DNA from: Leuctra nigra
Lineage: Eukaryota > Arthropoda > Insecta > Plecoptera > Leuctridae
DNA length: 64,000 nucleotides
NCBI GenBank assembly: GCA_934045905.1
Contig: OW203762.1
Location: forward strand, 26,568,345 to 26,632,344
Direction: 5' to 3'
Part shown: in pieces, positions 50,701-55,915 of the stretch
Layout: the number at the start of each line of letters is the position of its first letter
Numbering within the stretch: position 1 is the first letter of the stretch
The notes under the pieces: model-generated
What the model was told of the DNA's origin: nothing
Databases searched by the model: none
Seen by the model: the letters and a program-made list of their open reading frames with translations, nothing else
Translations under genes and position numbers: made by a program

Positions 50701-53700
50701 GGTCCTACCTGTAAAATAATTTTAAACGCTTGCTAATGTAGTTGAAAACCAAAAAAATAGCTGCCCGGCATTTTAATGCTTTTTTTTATATGATTGACTT
50801 TTCTGTTTTCTCTCAAAAATATATAGTACATGTACTATATATTTTTGAGAGAAAACAGAAAAAAACAGAAATTATTTTACATGTATGTAAAATAATTTTA
50901 AGCCCGTTTTAATGTAGCCAAAAACAAAAAGTTTCGCTGCGCGGCTATTTTATGTGTGATTTTATTGCTAATGTCAAATCATTTTTAACCCGTCCTAAGG
51001 TACAAAAATCCAAAAAATTCGCTGCGCGGCATTATTATGTGTGATTTTTTTTTAATAGACATTTTTTGGTCACTTTCAAAAATATAAAGGTACCATTAAA
51101 ATCATTTTAAACCCGCTCTAATGTTGCCAAATTCCAAAAAAAAATCGCTGCTCGGCTTTTTTATGCATAATCTGATCACTTATATTTTAAGCCCGTCCTG
51201 GGTACCCGAAATCCAAAAAATTCTCTGCGCCGCATTTTTATGTGTTTTTTATTTTATCAATTAATCACATTTTTGTTTTATTTCAAAAATCTAGTTCCAG
51301 TAGAATCATTTTAAACCCGTTCTTATGTAGCCAAAAACAAAAAGTTTCGCTGCGCGGCTATTTTATGTGTGATTTCATTGCTAATGTAAAATCATTTTAA
51401 AACTGTCCTAAGGTAGCCAAAAAACAAAAAATTCGCTGCGTGGCATTTTTATGTGTATTTGTATATTTTAAAATTAATTATAGCCTTTTTTGTTTTCTTT
51501 AAAAAATATAGGTAGTACTTAACTATAAAATCATTTTAAACCCGCTCTAATGTAGCCAAAATCGAAAAGTTTCGCTGCGCGGCTATTTTATGTGTGATTT
51601 TATTGCTATTGTAAAATTTGTTTAAACCCGTCCTAAGGTAGCCAAAAACCAAAAAATCGCTGCGCAGCATTTTTATGTGTACTTTTTTCAAATGAATTAT
51701 GGACTGTTTTGTTTTCTTTTAAAAATATAGTACCTACCTGTCAACTCATTTTAAACCCGTTCTAATGAAGCTAAAAACAAAAAAATCGCTGTGCGGTTTT
51801 TTGTGTATTTACTATTTTTTATTGCTAATATAAATGACCAGTAGGGAGGGGTGGGTGGGTATACTCGCCAATGAATTTGCACAGTCCTCAAGATAGGTTC
51901 GGCACGCCACTGATATTCATCAACAATACGACCATAGAATTATAAATGTTTTTAATTTTTATAGAACTACAACGAGCATGTTACAATTTTTGCACTTGAC
52001 AATCCTATAGAGATGTGAGTCGGAAAATTTTCCGCTCGGAAACTCGGAAAAGTTTCTTAGCTTATTTTTCCGGAAAATTTTCCGTATTGTTTTTTTTAGT
52101 ACCTACTTATTCCATAAAATAAATGTTGTACAAATAATTTTTAACGATTTGGACGACTTTACTTGAATATTTATCTCAGCAGATTAGAGTCAAACTGCAT
52201 ATTTCAAATTTACTACCAATACTGAACAAAGGCAAGGCTGGAAATTGAAAAATGTTGGAAATGTTGTCTAAATATTGAACAATAAAATAGTCAATTGAAG
52301 GGCTGCACTGCAATACTGATATTATTATTGAAATGTACGACAACATCAAATACACAGTGGAAAGTGAAAATATGGTTTGCCAAAACAATTGTAGGACCCC
52401 CCAAAAATCGGAAAAATTCCCCAACAAGGAGTACCGAAACCGGGCTGCCAGGGTCGTTGTGGGGGGGGGGGGGATTATCAAGCGCAGAAAATTTAACATG
52501 CTCGTTGTAGTTCTATAAAAACATTTATTATAACATTAACATCTATGATACGGCTTCCAATGGTTACTTCCATAATTTGAGGGTATAAAATAGTAAATAT
52601 TGCAACAGTAAAATTACCGAACTGGCTTAACTTTTTTATAATAAATTTTCAGTATTTTATTTTGCCAGGCAATGAATGAGGTTTGGTGTGACTGATATGA
52701 TACTTGAGCAGGGTAATTAATTACTAATAAGTAATAACATACATACCCAGTAAAAGTCTACTATTTAATGAGCATTTAGATATTTCTTGCATGTCAATGA
52801 AAAATTATAAAAAAAGTTCTTGTACTGAAAAGGGAAAATAAGAACAACATTTTCTTATTCGTGAAGTTGAGAGTGAAATCAATCTTTTTCTGCATGTTTT
52901 CCAAGATATGTCTTACACTAACAGAGTCCGAGTGTACCTTCATATCGCTGACCTCTTGGTCGTACTGCTCCATGAAGTCAGGCTCCAGGTCGGTCTTCTT
53001 CGCAGCGCTCTGAAGACGCTCCTGGCTCAGCTGCTCAAACAGCATCTCTGAAACCAAACAGGAATCGGCTCAACATTTGCCAAGCTAATTTAACACGAGA
53101 GCAAAGATCTCATCTGAAATATACATAACTATCAAATGCTTAGAATTTTAAATGAAGTGAAGTACTGTTCACATCAGTGAGTAAGAAGTCTAGAAACATG
53201 TCAACTACATAAGTACCCTTTTCCCTCTGCGAGTCCTGCAGGACTTGAATCATTCGCACGACGTCGTTCTCGACCTCTGCGTTGCGCGCCGCGAACGCCT
53301 CCAACTGTCCGGCCTGCTGCCTGAGCTCGCGCCGCAGACGTATGAGCTCGACATTCTCGGCGGTCTTGCCACGGCGGTCCTCGGCCCAGGACAGCGCGAG
53401 TTCTCCTTCCAGCGCGGCTACACGAGCAGCATTCTGCTCGCGGAGCAAGCTCATTTCCTAGTGATTGAGGTTATAATGATAATGAATCATCGCTTTTGCA
53501 GCACAATCAGAAATAAAATTATTTATAAAGAGCACCAATATTAGTAACTTTTGATTTTATTCTAGTTTTAATAATAGGTAGACCATCTGTATGTGATCCA
53601 TAGAGAAAAGTTTTTTGAAATATGATATCTTGACATTCTGCATATTTCACGCATTTCGTGAAAGCGAAAATCGGGTGTCCCTACTTATATGTTTTGAATG

Positions 53701-55915
53701 TACCTGCTGCAGAGAATTGATCTGGTTTCGAAGTGCAGCCATCTCGGCCATCTTATTGGCCGATGCTTGTTCGCTCATCTCGTCAGCATATCTAAATGCA
53801 GGAAACAAAGTAGTGACTTTAAATATTAAAGTTAGGTACCTACATTCATAATTACATGTAGTGTGATTCAAATAGGTTTTAAATTTAATCCATTTCCATA
53901 ATCGCTTGCAAGAAATATGGGGTCAGTACAGCCGATAGAATAAAATAAATAGGATCAGAATGGCTATTAAACTCATATTATTATTATGAATTTCTTTTAA
54001 TTTAATTTTACTTTAGTGTGGCGGCAAAAGCATGAGCCCCATTTTAGATAAAATCTGGAAATATTGTACCTACCATCTAAACTGTAATTAAATTTGGACA
54101 TCAACTGTCAATGACAGTAATGACACCAAATATTCACTAGACCATAATAATGCAGAGAGAAATAAAGATAACTTCTAATATTCATGGAATGATCATTTTA
54201 AAAAAAAGGGAACATGAAAGCTCTGTACTTACTGATTGATGACATTATTGGAGCCCTGATTGACTCTCCTCGGCGACCGGGATGGGGAGCGTTGATGAAC
54301 TCCGGAGTGAACGCGACTGTGCGTGGCCAGCTGATTCTTCAACACCAGGACTCGATCCATCAACTGGCGGTTCGCTCGTTCCAGATCGGCAATCCTGATG
54401 AGGTGATCGTCGATCTGTTCGGCGGTCTGGTAGTCTCGGCGTTCCTCCCCCGTGCGCATTGCGCGCTTGTGCTCGTTCCTCAGGCGCATGAACTTCGTGG
54501 CCAACCTACAGCACGTTGAATAATACAGCACTGACATTCATTGCCTACGCTCACTTTGACACTCCTCAGAAAACTGTTCAGTAGCAAACAAATTACATAA
54601 AATATAAAGATAATATTTTAGTAAGGTAAGGCTTATTGGGCTTTATTCTTAGAAATTAATATCTGCCCAAGGTAGCATAAAGAGCAGAGCCTGGATATGG
54701 GTTCATAATGTGCATTAGTTTTACTAGGAAAAGGCTCAGTGTAACGCACGATGAGCGAGCACCAGTACAAGCAAATTCTCGAACCGGAATTGCGTACACT
54801 GAGATTACCAGGAAAAATCATATTTCACAAATGCACAGAAAACATATTATATTGAATTGAAATATAAAACATAAAAGGTAAGCTGTTCATTGGAACTTGA
54901 AAATAGCATCCAAACACTCTGGTACCACCTAAAGCAAATCAGATTCAGTTGCGGTGGAAAAACATTAATTTCGATACTTCATTATAAATGTTTTTTATAA
55001 ATGTATGTATCAAATTTGCTAATAAAAATCATACCAAATAGAAAAGCATTAGATCCAGACCAACTTTAATGCATGCAGAAAAGGTAACGTTTTTATTAGT
55101 GTTTTCTTGACACGTTGCAATAGGAATTAGTAGTAGTACAATACAAATGAACAATTACAAACGAATTACTAGTCACAATACCTAGGTTATTAATGCCTAA
55201 ATAATTTATGAAATCAGATAGAATATGAAAAGTCCTGGCCCATATTTTATGTACCTATGTAACTAGCTTTATTTCTGATGGAAAGAAAATTATTGCACCA
55301 GAGCTGCATTTGTCAATCTTCAGTCCATGCTATCTTTCCCAGGGCTGCGATCGTGTAAAATGACAACTTACTTGTTGCAGTGACAAGCTTCTCATCTCAA
55401 TGTTATTCACGGCCTTCTAGGGTCTTGTCACCGTGACAAGGAAGTTGTCATTTTACACGATCGCAGCCCTGGTCATAAATTGCCTTCTTAGTAGGTTACC
55501 TACCTCAATCGAGTGCAATCGCATTGATCCAATAGTAATGTAGGTAGGTACCTACTCTATTTTAATCACTTAAAATTCACATCTGACACACAACAAATGT
55601 TAAAAAATAAATAGAAAAACAAGGTACCTAATAGATAGGTACCTATAACATTCACAATTACCTTTTCGTCTTTTCATCCTGATTATTTCCATGTTTCTTC
55701 AGAGCGGTGTTCTCCTCGCAGATCTTCAAGTAACGGTCCTCCAAATCACTCCGTGATAGTTTGATGTGATGCTTGGCATCGTCGCGTGGAGAGTAGTACA
55801 TCGACGGTTGTCTGTTGTTGGGTTCATCGCACGAATTTGCGCCTAGGCTCCCCTTCGATGCATAGAAAGGACACTCTTTCACGGGCAACAGGTCTCTGTG
55901 CGGGTCGTCAGCCAT
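23571..55915 (-). CDS. RPGRIP1L: RPGRIP1L (RPGRIP1-like, fantom/NPHP8 family), 20-exon ciliary transition-zone scaffold
   Basis: The protein is known from its family as a transition-zone scaffold at the base of cilia that binds nephrocystin and MKS proteins. Exons in transcript order: 55662-55915, 54233-54505, 53704-53791, 53217-53457, 52938-53047, 48631-49848, 47665-47766, 44818-44977, 43509-43779, 39398-39459, 38788-39035, 38282-38340, 36980-37221, 35028-35062, 30771-30887, 30555-30645, 29671-29810, 25362-25575, 24718-24862, 23571-23724. All junction phases agree and the sum is 4224 nt (1407 aa plus stop). Evidence for the family: LEDRYLKICEEN and LATKFMRL near the N terminus, coiled coils over residues about 60-320 and 760-1010, and a C-terminal RPGR-interacting domain at about 1240-1400 (RVDIHSLQL, CEEIG, VEVDMRDVL). 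Vertebrate members are of similar length but have two central C2 domains, which I do not find here. Introns 8 and 16 use GC donors. The exact acceptor of exon 18 is uncertain. Confidence 0.88.
23950..23994. mobile_element. 45 bp hairpin with 8 bp direct repeat, RPGRIP1L last intron
   Basis: CATAGACATTGTATAGC pairs exactly with GCTATACAATGTCTATG. GGTATAAG flanks it on both sides (23942-23949 and 23995-24002), a hAT-sized duplication. Confidence 0.65.
24150..24510 (+). pseudogene. Heavily decayed LINE 3' fragment
   Basis: In shifting frames it reads RWYGYMRRMD and then GHPAIWPG, a broken version of the R-W-F/Y-G-H-M-x-R-M region of the RTE-like elements. Stops and frameshifts interrupt it. It lies in the last-but-one intron of RPGRIP1L (plus strand). 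Confidence 0.45.
24718..24862 (-). CDS. RPGRIP1L: RPGRIP1L exon 19, RPGR-interacting domain middle
   Basis: Encodes FNCTGHEKRTRLNAMAKA followed by LQFTVISEPVMEEAEIADCE and EEIG. This matches the vertebrate LRFTVVSDPP...CEDIG block. Phase 1 in and 2 out, donor GTGAGA, acceptor after GTGTTAAG. Confidence 0.9.
25362..25575 (-). CDS. RPGRIP1L: RPGRIP1L exon 18, start of RPGR-interacting domain
   Basis: HKHDIRVDIHSLQLEKSELE, then VYVEYKFLGM and LETPSEPL, closely parallel the vertebrate RID start (IRIEI.ALSL, FVECRFYSLP.EETP.SL). The donor is GTAAGA, phase 1 out. Two acceptors are possible: 25575 (better tract, adds VCIGRAMLFQ) or 25545 (AG directly before LHKHDIR). Both keep phase 0. Confidence 0.88.
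25642..26045. mobile_element. hAT-type non-autonomous element (404 bp), RPGRIP1L intron 17
   Basis: Termini CAGTGCTTAATTT and AAATTAACCACTG with the exact 8 bp duplication GGGATACC (25634-25641, 26046-26053). Its edge is about 67 bp upstream of exon 18. Confidence 0.9.
26556..27791. mobile_element. Diverged Helitron-like repeat in reverse orientation, copy D
   Basis: Starts TTGAGCAAGCAAAGCGAGCG and ends ACTGAGCAGTTTCCTA, the reverse of copies A-C with several changes. It is interrupted by the inverted-repeat element 26814-27350. Confidence 0.5.
26814..27350. mobile_element. Inverted-repeat element (537 bp) nested in copy D
   Basis: AGGTCTGTTCGTTTTGCTTA and its inverted copy TAAGCAAAACGAACAGACCT are exact for at least 24 bp. 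Flanks TT(A/T) do not give a clear duplication. Confidence 0.8.
28060..28460. repeat. Inverted copy of the 10.73-11.35 kb repeat with a single satellite unit
   Basis: Contains TGTTGAACGGTTATTCAGTT once, where the other copy has six tandem units. It suggests the array arose after dispersal. Confidence 0.75.
28739..28846 (+). pseudogene. THAP-like zinc finger fragment
   Basis: The frame begins MATKCVVSGCNISTKVSKIT and FHG, which fits the start of a THAP domain (C-x2-4-C ... FH). It stops after 35 codons, while the +1 frame continues with a Trp-containing stretch (RIRWDERL) expected in a THAP fold, so a frameshift is likely. The region upstream is GC-richer and promoter-like. It sits in RPGRIP1L intron 17 on the opposite strand. 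It could be a decayed P-element-type or THAP gene. Confidence 0.35.
29671..29810 (-). CDS. RPGRIP1L: RPGRIP1L exon 17, Glu-rich linker
   Basis: Encodes FYPESSKTDMETEETETEPE, then a short near-repeat (EEKDTEPEEK) and a basic end (RSDSVRASKT). The acceptor follows GTCTAACAG and the donor is GTAATT. Phase 1 in and 0 out. Vertebrate members also have a Glu-rich segment just before the C-terminal domain. Confidence 0.75.
30555..30645 (-). CDS. RPGRIP1L: RPGRIP1L exon 16 (GC splice donor)
   Basis: Encodes EEEDDIYESKRVGARTSLVE and then KGQPVEESET. The donor is ACAG/GCAAGC, a GC-AG intron. Phase 0 in and 1 out. It belongs to the acidic linker before the RPGR-interacting domain. Confidence 0.72.
30771..30887 (-). 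CDS. RPGRIP1L: RPGRIP1L exon 15, acidic linker
   Basis: Thirty-nine codons (TPPVPEPIIDIEDTLQDEQD, ending in EIETE), phase 0 at both ends, donor GTAAAT. The acceptor's pyrimidine-rich region is shared with the end of a mariner-derived element that begins about 14 bp away. Confidence 0.78.
30904..31682. mobile_element. Mariner-derived fold-back element, RPGRIP1L intron 14
   Basis: Two arms of about 300 bp or more are inverted copies (left from 30904, right to 31682; for example GGAGCGTAGGAGAGCAGTGC in both). The arms and spacer keep a broken mariner transposase motif, ENFLKHVITGEET / ENFLERVITGEET. TA flanks both ends approximately. Its left end is about 14 bp from the acceptor of exon 15. Confidence 0.75.
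32213..33205 (+). mobile_element. 5'-truncated RTE-like LINE in RPGRIP1L intron 14
   Basis: The insertion is flanked by a 12 bp direct repeat ATTGATTTCCTT at 32201-32212 and 33206-33217, as expected from target-primed reverse transcription. The 3' end is an (ATT)n tail. It is opposite in orientation to the host gene. Related, more decayed 3' pieces occur at 47123-47368 (minus) and about 24290-24500 (plus). Confidence 0.82.
32242..33141 (+). CDS. LINE reverse transcriptase C-terminal half
   Basis: About 299 residues with YADDVVVWG near the start (RT motif with the catalytic Asp pair). The thumb region follows and then the C-terminal pattern RWFGHMKRMGTGRVPRQ...GRPRERW, common in insect RTE-like elements. 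The frame is intact, but the endonuclease and the RT fingers are missing, so the copy is dead on arrival. It ends with a Glu-rich tail and TAG. Confidence 0.85.
   Translation: MKKVEPNEGDDTQTLIYADDVVVWGETREEVQLKIDKWSEETEKMGLRISEEKSEVMTMERKKIRQGHARIKMRDGWLKEVEEFKYLGSLLTNKAKVDREVQERRRKAECFYQAVRKLLWHEKFPKVCKMIMYKMYFLPILTHGAVTWSAGGQEMDQLQAAEMNFLRSVKGVTRMDKIRSKKIRSELGVERLGFKLGRERLRWFGHMKRMGTGRVPRQVFESATSGPRRVGRPRERWIGVIKDDVLERGGSWSELEAERQWEDRTRWRQFVEQLEAEEEEEDEEEMPGVASQSPVVLRP
33758..34865. mobile_element. Helitron-like dispersed repeat, copy A (full length), RPGRIP1L intron 14
   Basis: 1108 bp from CTAGGAAAACGC to GCTACGCTCGCTCAA. It contains the block about cattAAAAGCCA and GGTTGCAATGACTTTGC shared with the other copies. 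Confidence 0.6.
35028..35062 (-). CDS. RPGRIP1L: RPGRIP1L exon 14 (35 nt micro-exon)
   Basis: A micro-exon encoding VTVLPAAAVVE between acceptor CTGTTGCAG and donor GTATGT, phase 1 in and 0 out. Only one of its frames is open, and that frame fits both neighbours. It is too short to be sure without transcript data. Confidence 0.6.
35085..35370. repeat. Dispersed repeat shared with 720-972
   Basis: See shared blocks GAGGTAAATCG, TTCTCTTCGTACTAAAGAT and CTCCGGAGCCTA. It lies in RPGRIP1L intron 13, just upstream of the micro-exon. The frame reads FPPEDGHYVGTLPGQIYNL. Confidence 0.6.
36592..36718. repeat. Imperfect inverted-repeat element, copy 1
   Basis: Ends GCCCTGATTCTATAACT and AGTTGTAGAATCAGGACC. 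The stretch GATTCTATAACTGCAAAGCG is found inverted at 44039-44058. Confidence 0.6.
36938..37213. repeat. 138 bp tandem duplication inside RPGRIP1L
   Basis: Two adjacent copies (36938-37075 and 37076-37213) are almost identical. The one clear difference is GGCACCGTC versus GGCAACGTC, near 37048 and 37186. The unit covers most of exon 13, its donor site and about 40 nt beyond. The near identity means a recent duplication or an assembly artefact. Confidence 0.9.
36980..37221 (-). CDS. RPGRIP1L: RPGRIP1L exon 13 with in-frame 138 bp tandem duplication
   Basis: The exon starts after TTGCTTGCAG and encodes EQQEYRVTLADVAPEMKRV and then an APRTIDVPP segment. Two donors of identical sequence (CCAG/GTAGGG) are present 138 bp apart. 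The proximal donor gives exon 37118-37221. The distal donor gives 36980-37221 and repeats 46 residues. Both products stay in frame and join exon 14 in phase 1. The 39 nt between the copies are open but would be too short for an ordinary intron. Confidence 0.75.
37442..37651. repeat. 210 bp dispersed MITE-like repeat, copy 2
   Basis: Starts GTACACTTGGCACAAC and ends GCCAATTGTAC. Same order of blocks as 11588-11797. Confidence 0.65.
38282..38340 (-). CDS. RPGRIP1L: RPGRIP1L exon 12
   Basis: A 59 nt exon encoding LAALRYLSTHTIEQPPKPNT. It has a good acceptor (TTTCCCAG) and donor (GTAAGT), phase 0 in and 2 out. It does not resemble the vertebrate sequence at this point. Confidence 0.7.
38788..39035 (-). 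CDS. RPGRIP1L: RPGRIP1L exon 11, end of the coiled coil
   Basis: A Pro-rich stretch (RPVTPRVPPTPPGK) leads to a charged segment and then ELETTREMLRVQCILNAEFQ. The last part parallels vertebrate [20 protein letters not shown], just before the first C2 domain. Phase 1 in and 0 out, donor GTAACA. The next residues in vertebrates lead into C2. Here the sequence diverges. Confidence 0.85.
39398..39459 (-). CDS. RPGRIP1L: RPGRIP1L exon 10
   Basis: A 62 nt exon (FERLYSQRSLVIMQPAQRTE) between acceptor CTGTTTTAG and donor GTGAGT, phase 2 in and 1 out. It is separated from exon 9 by the intron that holds the LINE insertion. Confidence 0.72.
39682..39866. mobile_element. Inverted-repeat MITE (185 bp)
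   Basis: CCAGGGCCCTATTTTCGAGA and the inverted TCTCGAAAATAGGGGTCCTGG form the ends. No target duplication was recognised. Confidence 0.65.
39960..43335 (+). mobile_element. 5'-truncated CR1/Jockey-group LINE in RPGRIP1L intron 9
   Basis: It lies opposite to the host gene, between exons 9 and 10. An open frame runs from 40099 to 42840, followed by about 490 bp of 3' UTR. The tail (ATAAAACTTGAAACTTGAAA and further near-repeats of that heptamer) is typical of insect CR1-like LINEs. The left border is unclear because the upstream endonuclease region is frame-broken. No target duplication was identified. Confidence 0.85.
40099..42840 (+). CDS. LINE ORF2 fragment: end of AP endonuclease plus intact reverse transcriptase
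   Basis: The frame opens after a stop at 40096-40098. The first in-frame ATG inside it (40378) is not the true start. The first 100-150 residues hold the end of an apurinic endonuclease: ISVYRTPAGNFDHFI, LLGDFNID, and SDHFAQ with the catalytic histidine. The reverse transcriptase follows, with KAFDCIDHSILLEKL, VPQGSILGPLLF and the FADD active site (about 41946-41957), then the thumb and a C-terminal region ending FKRSLKTLL. The RT frame has no stop or shift, so it was mobile rather recently, although this copy lacks the 5' part and cannot be autonomous. The clade call (CR1/Jockey/L2 group) is from motifs only. Confidence 0.88.
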   Translation: MQNIKSRKDISKLSIEQTLEISAIELLPHSSKELGIIIISVYRTPAGNFDHFIEIIDQIIEIISKENKEVILLGDFNIDFAKTSKPRNILTNIMATHSICFTITEPTRIDAYHQTSTTIDNIATNIHKYTFKTSVIRNSLSDHFAQQMSLNLDSTTNPNQTKTILKRIMNENNIKKFNEKLQEENWEGVYKATSADEQFSTFESIIQNHFETCFPEKKIKFKNKFKKQAWCSKGIKISSINLKCLYNLTTHYPHSFIADYYKSYKKIYKKSLESAKRMNITCSIKGSDNKSKKVWEIIKHHTNGSKFPIRKKNIAIDVNNSKIVDQKIVANIFNHELSTMASKLVQSNSGKNQDTFRSYLKKAPASPPNSFCLFPTHDLEIIQIVSKFQSKNSSGLDNLPMSLIKKCIHLIKTPLTFIFNECINQGIFPNKLKIAKIIPIHKKGDKGKVENYRPISLLPSFSKIFEKILHKRLTLYLEVESLLSPNQNGFRKSKSTTNTIHNVVQKITHGLEQKNQVLGIFLDLSKAFDCIDHSILLEKLWHYGVRGTPHQLFTSYLNNRTQRVQLRATKQSGEEVIYLSDPELITRGVPQGSILGPLLFNIFINDLPYNIVNAELFADDTSLIICEKTVETLKAKAEIELVNFQSWFNANNLIINHNKTNFIHFNSSGNHINAPTGNTIICNMHNDNRITEISSVNNIKFLGLAMDKDLSWNWHCESLSSKLSSACFSLKTIKKLTNIKTAKLAYYANFESHLRYGIEFWGGSASSNLIKIFKIQKRAMRIIMGLMKNRHSDGSYSKPHCKPYFINHSILTLFSLFIYQSSINTHLNSNKLTLNSNIHNHNTRHSHQVHTQYKRTKLIQQNSAYIHSKIYNKIPSRIKESKDIHSFKRSLKTLLSKAAYYSINEFLEDNDLN
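43509..43779 (-). CDS. RPGRIP1L: RPGRIP1L exon 9, Pro/Ser-rich
   Basis: Ninety codons of Asn, Ser and Pro-rich sequence (GGSNNPSNTSMYNSKSSSM, PPSSTPYNHPPTSQPP) with no recognised domain. It is kept as an exon because the acceptor (CATTTCAG) and donor (GTGTGT) give phases 1 and 2 that join its neighbours. Confidence 0.72.
43942..44067. repeat. Imperfect inverted-repeat element, copy 2 (opposite orientation)
   Basis: CGCTTTGCAGTTATAGAATC at the right end matches copy 1 inverted; the left end is CCTGGGTTGCGATCG. Confidence 0.6.
44818..44977 (-). CDS. RPGRIP1L: RPGRIP1L exon 8 (GC splice donor)
   Basis: The phase-correct frame encodes SGHASRSKNV..., then SYQVIRPLVDKTSSFESLNR. This is a different frame from the longest open frame here. 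The exon ends CCAG followed by GCAAGT, a perfect GC-AG donor context. Phase 0 in and 1 out. Confidence 0.75.
45545..46451. mobile_element. Inverted-repeat element with 15 bp termini in RPGRIP1L intron 7
   Basis: The ends CTATTCGCGTTTTCG and CGAAAACGCGAATAG are exact inverted repeats. No target duplication was recognised. It carries the LINE fragment at 45742-46240. It shares GCGTTTTCG-type ends with the element near 3197-3311. Confidence 0.6.
45742..46240 (-). mobile_element. LINE 3' end fragment (CR1-like tail)
   Basis: On the minus strand the sequence ends AATAAAAAATCTTGAATCTT, repeating the heptamer TTGAATC. This tail type resembles that of the LINE at 43.3 kb. Upstream it reads as a broken RT C-terminus. 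It is inserted within the inverted-repeat element 45545-46451. Confidence 0.55.
46722..47036. mobile_element. Nested hAT-like element of the CAGGCGCGTAGG family (315 bp)
   Basis: Termini CAGGCGCGTAGGA and TCCTACGCGCCTG. Flanks ATGGGGAT and GTGGAGAT match at 6 of 8 positions, so it is an older insertion. Contains a G-run of about 20. Other partial copies start at 2203 and near 22469. Confidence 0.75.
47123..47368 (-). pseudogene. Decayed RTE-like LINE C-terminal fragment
   Basis: MDKIRSSKIRKDL, FKLGKEILKWFGRLKGMG and KAGRPRTKW align with the same region of the copy at 32213-33205 (MDKIRSKKIRSEL, RWFGHMKRMG, VGRPRERW). It lies inside the hAT-type element 46612-47614, so it was inserted there or captured by it. 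Confidence 0.75.
47665..47766 (-). CDS. RPGRIP1L: RPGRIP1L exon 7
   Basis: Thirty-four codons, phase 0 at both ends. VSALTESHQALQSKMENLQ continues the coiled coil. The acceptor follows GTGCGACAG and the donor is GTATCT. The exon begins only about 50 bp from a hAT-type element (46612-47614). Confidence 0.82.
47994..48327. mobile_element. Inverted-repeat element with about 95 bp arms, RPGRIP1L intron 6
   Basis: TTGACCATGTGCCCGAACAG at the left pairs with the inverted right end, and AGCATGGGCTTTTG pairs with CAAAAGCCCATGCT near the middle. Arms carry about 15 percent mismatches. Confidence 0.75.
48374..48517. mobile_element. Mariner-type MITE (144 bp), RPGRIP1L intron 6
   Basis: Ends CTGGGGCCAGATTCAC and the inverted GTGAATCCAGCCCCTG, with TA on both sides (48372-48373, 48518-48519). 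Confidence 0.75.
48631..49848 (-). CDS. RPGRIP1L: RPGRIP1L exon 6, long Ser/Thr-rich insert exon
   Basis: This exon of 406 codons is by far the largest. It starts with coiled coil (KEIQTLKEHNQNLLRHIAQQ) and ends with coiled coil (LEDLLRREQKMQEGIKAALK). Between them lie about 300 residues rich in S, T, D, E and K without a recognised fold, including a repetitive block with units like LSDLTPAPAV (around 48830-48970). Both ends are phase 0, so the exon could be skipped in frame. I know of no comparable insert in vertebrate RPGRIP1L. It is probably disordered and lineage-specific. Confidence 0.82.
50560..51810. repeat. Degenerate tandem array inside the hAT-type element
   Basis: About eleven units of irregular length (roughly 85-170 bp), each with the core CGCTGCGCGGC, then TTTTATGTGTG, then AAATCATTTTAAACCCG and TAGCCAAAAA. 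Unit spacing is variable. Confidence 0.85.
50799..50862. repeat. 64 bp perfect palindrome
   Basis: The arms meet at CA/TG between 50830 and 50831, with TTTTCTGTTTTCTCTCAAAA on the left arm mirrored exactly on the right. It lies within the tandem array. Confidence 0.9.
52938..53047 (-). CDS. RPGRIP1L: RPGRIP1L exon 5
   Basis: Encodes EMLFEQLSQERLQSAAKK and an acidic helix ending SDMK. It corresponds to the LLKENYDKLYDSA region of the vertebrate protein. The acceptor follows GGTTTCAG and the donor is GTACAC. Phase 1 in and 0 out. Confidence 0.85.
53217..53457 (-). CDS. RPGRIP1L: RPGRIP1L exon 4
   Basis: An 80-codon coiled-coil exon starting EMSLLREQNAARVAALE and containing NVELIRLRRELRQQ, which parallels the vertebrate NVEMIKLHKQL segment. 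Phase 0 in and 1 out, donor GTACTT. It is clearly GC-richer than the flanking introns. Confidence 0.86.
53704..53791 (-). CDS. RPGRIP1L: RPGRIP1L exon 3
   Basis: A short coiled-coil exon (YADEMSEQ... to NSLQQ), phase 2 in and 0 out. The acceptor follows GCATTTAG and the donor is GTACAT. It corresponds to the LLEEAR...L...I stretch of the vertebrate protein. Confidence 0.82.
54233..54505 (-). CDS. RPGRIP1L: RPGRIP1L exon 2
   Basis: The acceptor lies after ...GCTGTAG and the donor is GTAAGT. RLATKFMRLRNEHKR followed by a leucine-heptad stretch (ADLERANRQLMDRVLVLKNQ) matches the family pattern after the N-terminal motif. The exon ends with a Ser/Arg-rich segment (QRSPSRSPRR). Phases are 2 in and 2 out. 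Confidence 0.86.
54726..54970. mobile_element. Truncated Helitron-like repeat, copy E, RPGRIP1L intron 1
   Basis: CTAGGAAAAGGCTCAGTGTA followed by blocks matching 33758-34010 (CACAGAAAACATAT, TTCGATACTTCATTA). The other end is lost. Confidence 0.6.
55339..55472. mobile_element. Inverted-repeat MITE (134 bp), RPGRIP1L intron 1
   Basis: CCAGGGCTGCGATCGTGTAA at the left is exactly inverted at the right; arms continue to about 32 bp (AAATGACAACTT / AAGTTGTCATTT). Confidence 0.8.
55662..55915 (-). CDS. RPGRIP1L: RPGRIP1L exon 1 (start codon)
   Basis: The ATG at 55915 opens an 84-codon segment ending in phase 2 at donor GTAATT. The stretch SRSDLEDRYLKICEENTALK, followed by DEKTKR, parallels the conserved vertebrate N-terminal motif (S-x-x-x-LEDR-x-L...EN...K). 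Residues 1-50 are unlike the vertebrate protein and rich in D, P and S. A non-coding upstream exon is likely but was not located. Confidence 0.88.

Larger units (their letters stand above)
49987..51912. mobile_element. hAT-type element (1926 bp) filled with a minisatellite, RPGRIP1L intron 5
   Basis: Termini CAGTGGCGTGCCGACCTATC and the inverted GATAGGTTCGGCACGCCACTG-type end, with the exact duplication ATATTCAT (49979-49986, 51913-51920). Nearly all of the interior is a degenerate tandem array (about 50560-51810). No transposase frame. Confidence 0.93.

Noticed and set aside
52176..52510. Open frames on both strands near 52.3 kb
   Set aside because: No splice sites fit RPGRIP1L phases, the G-run is low complexity and no domain is recognised.
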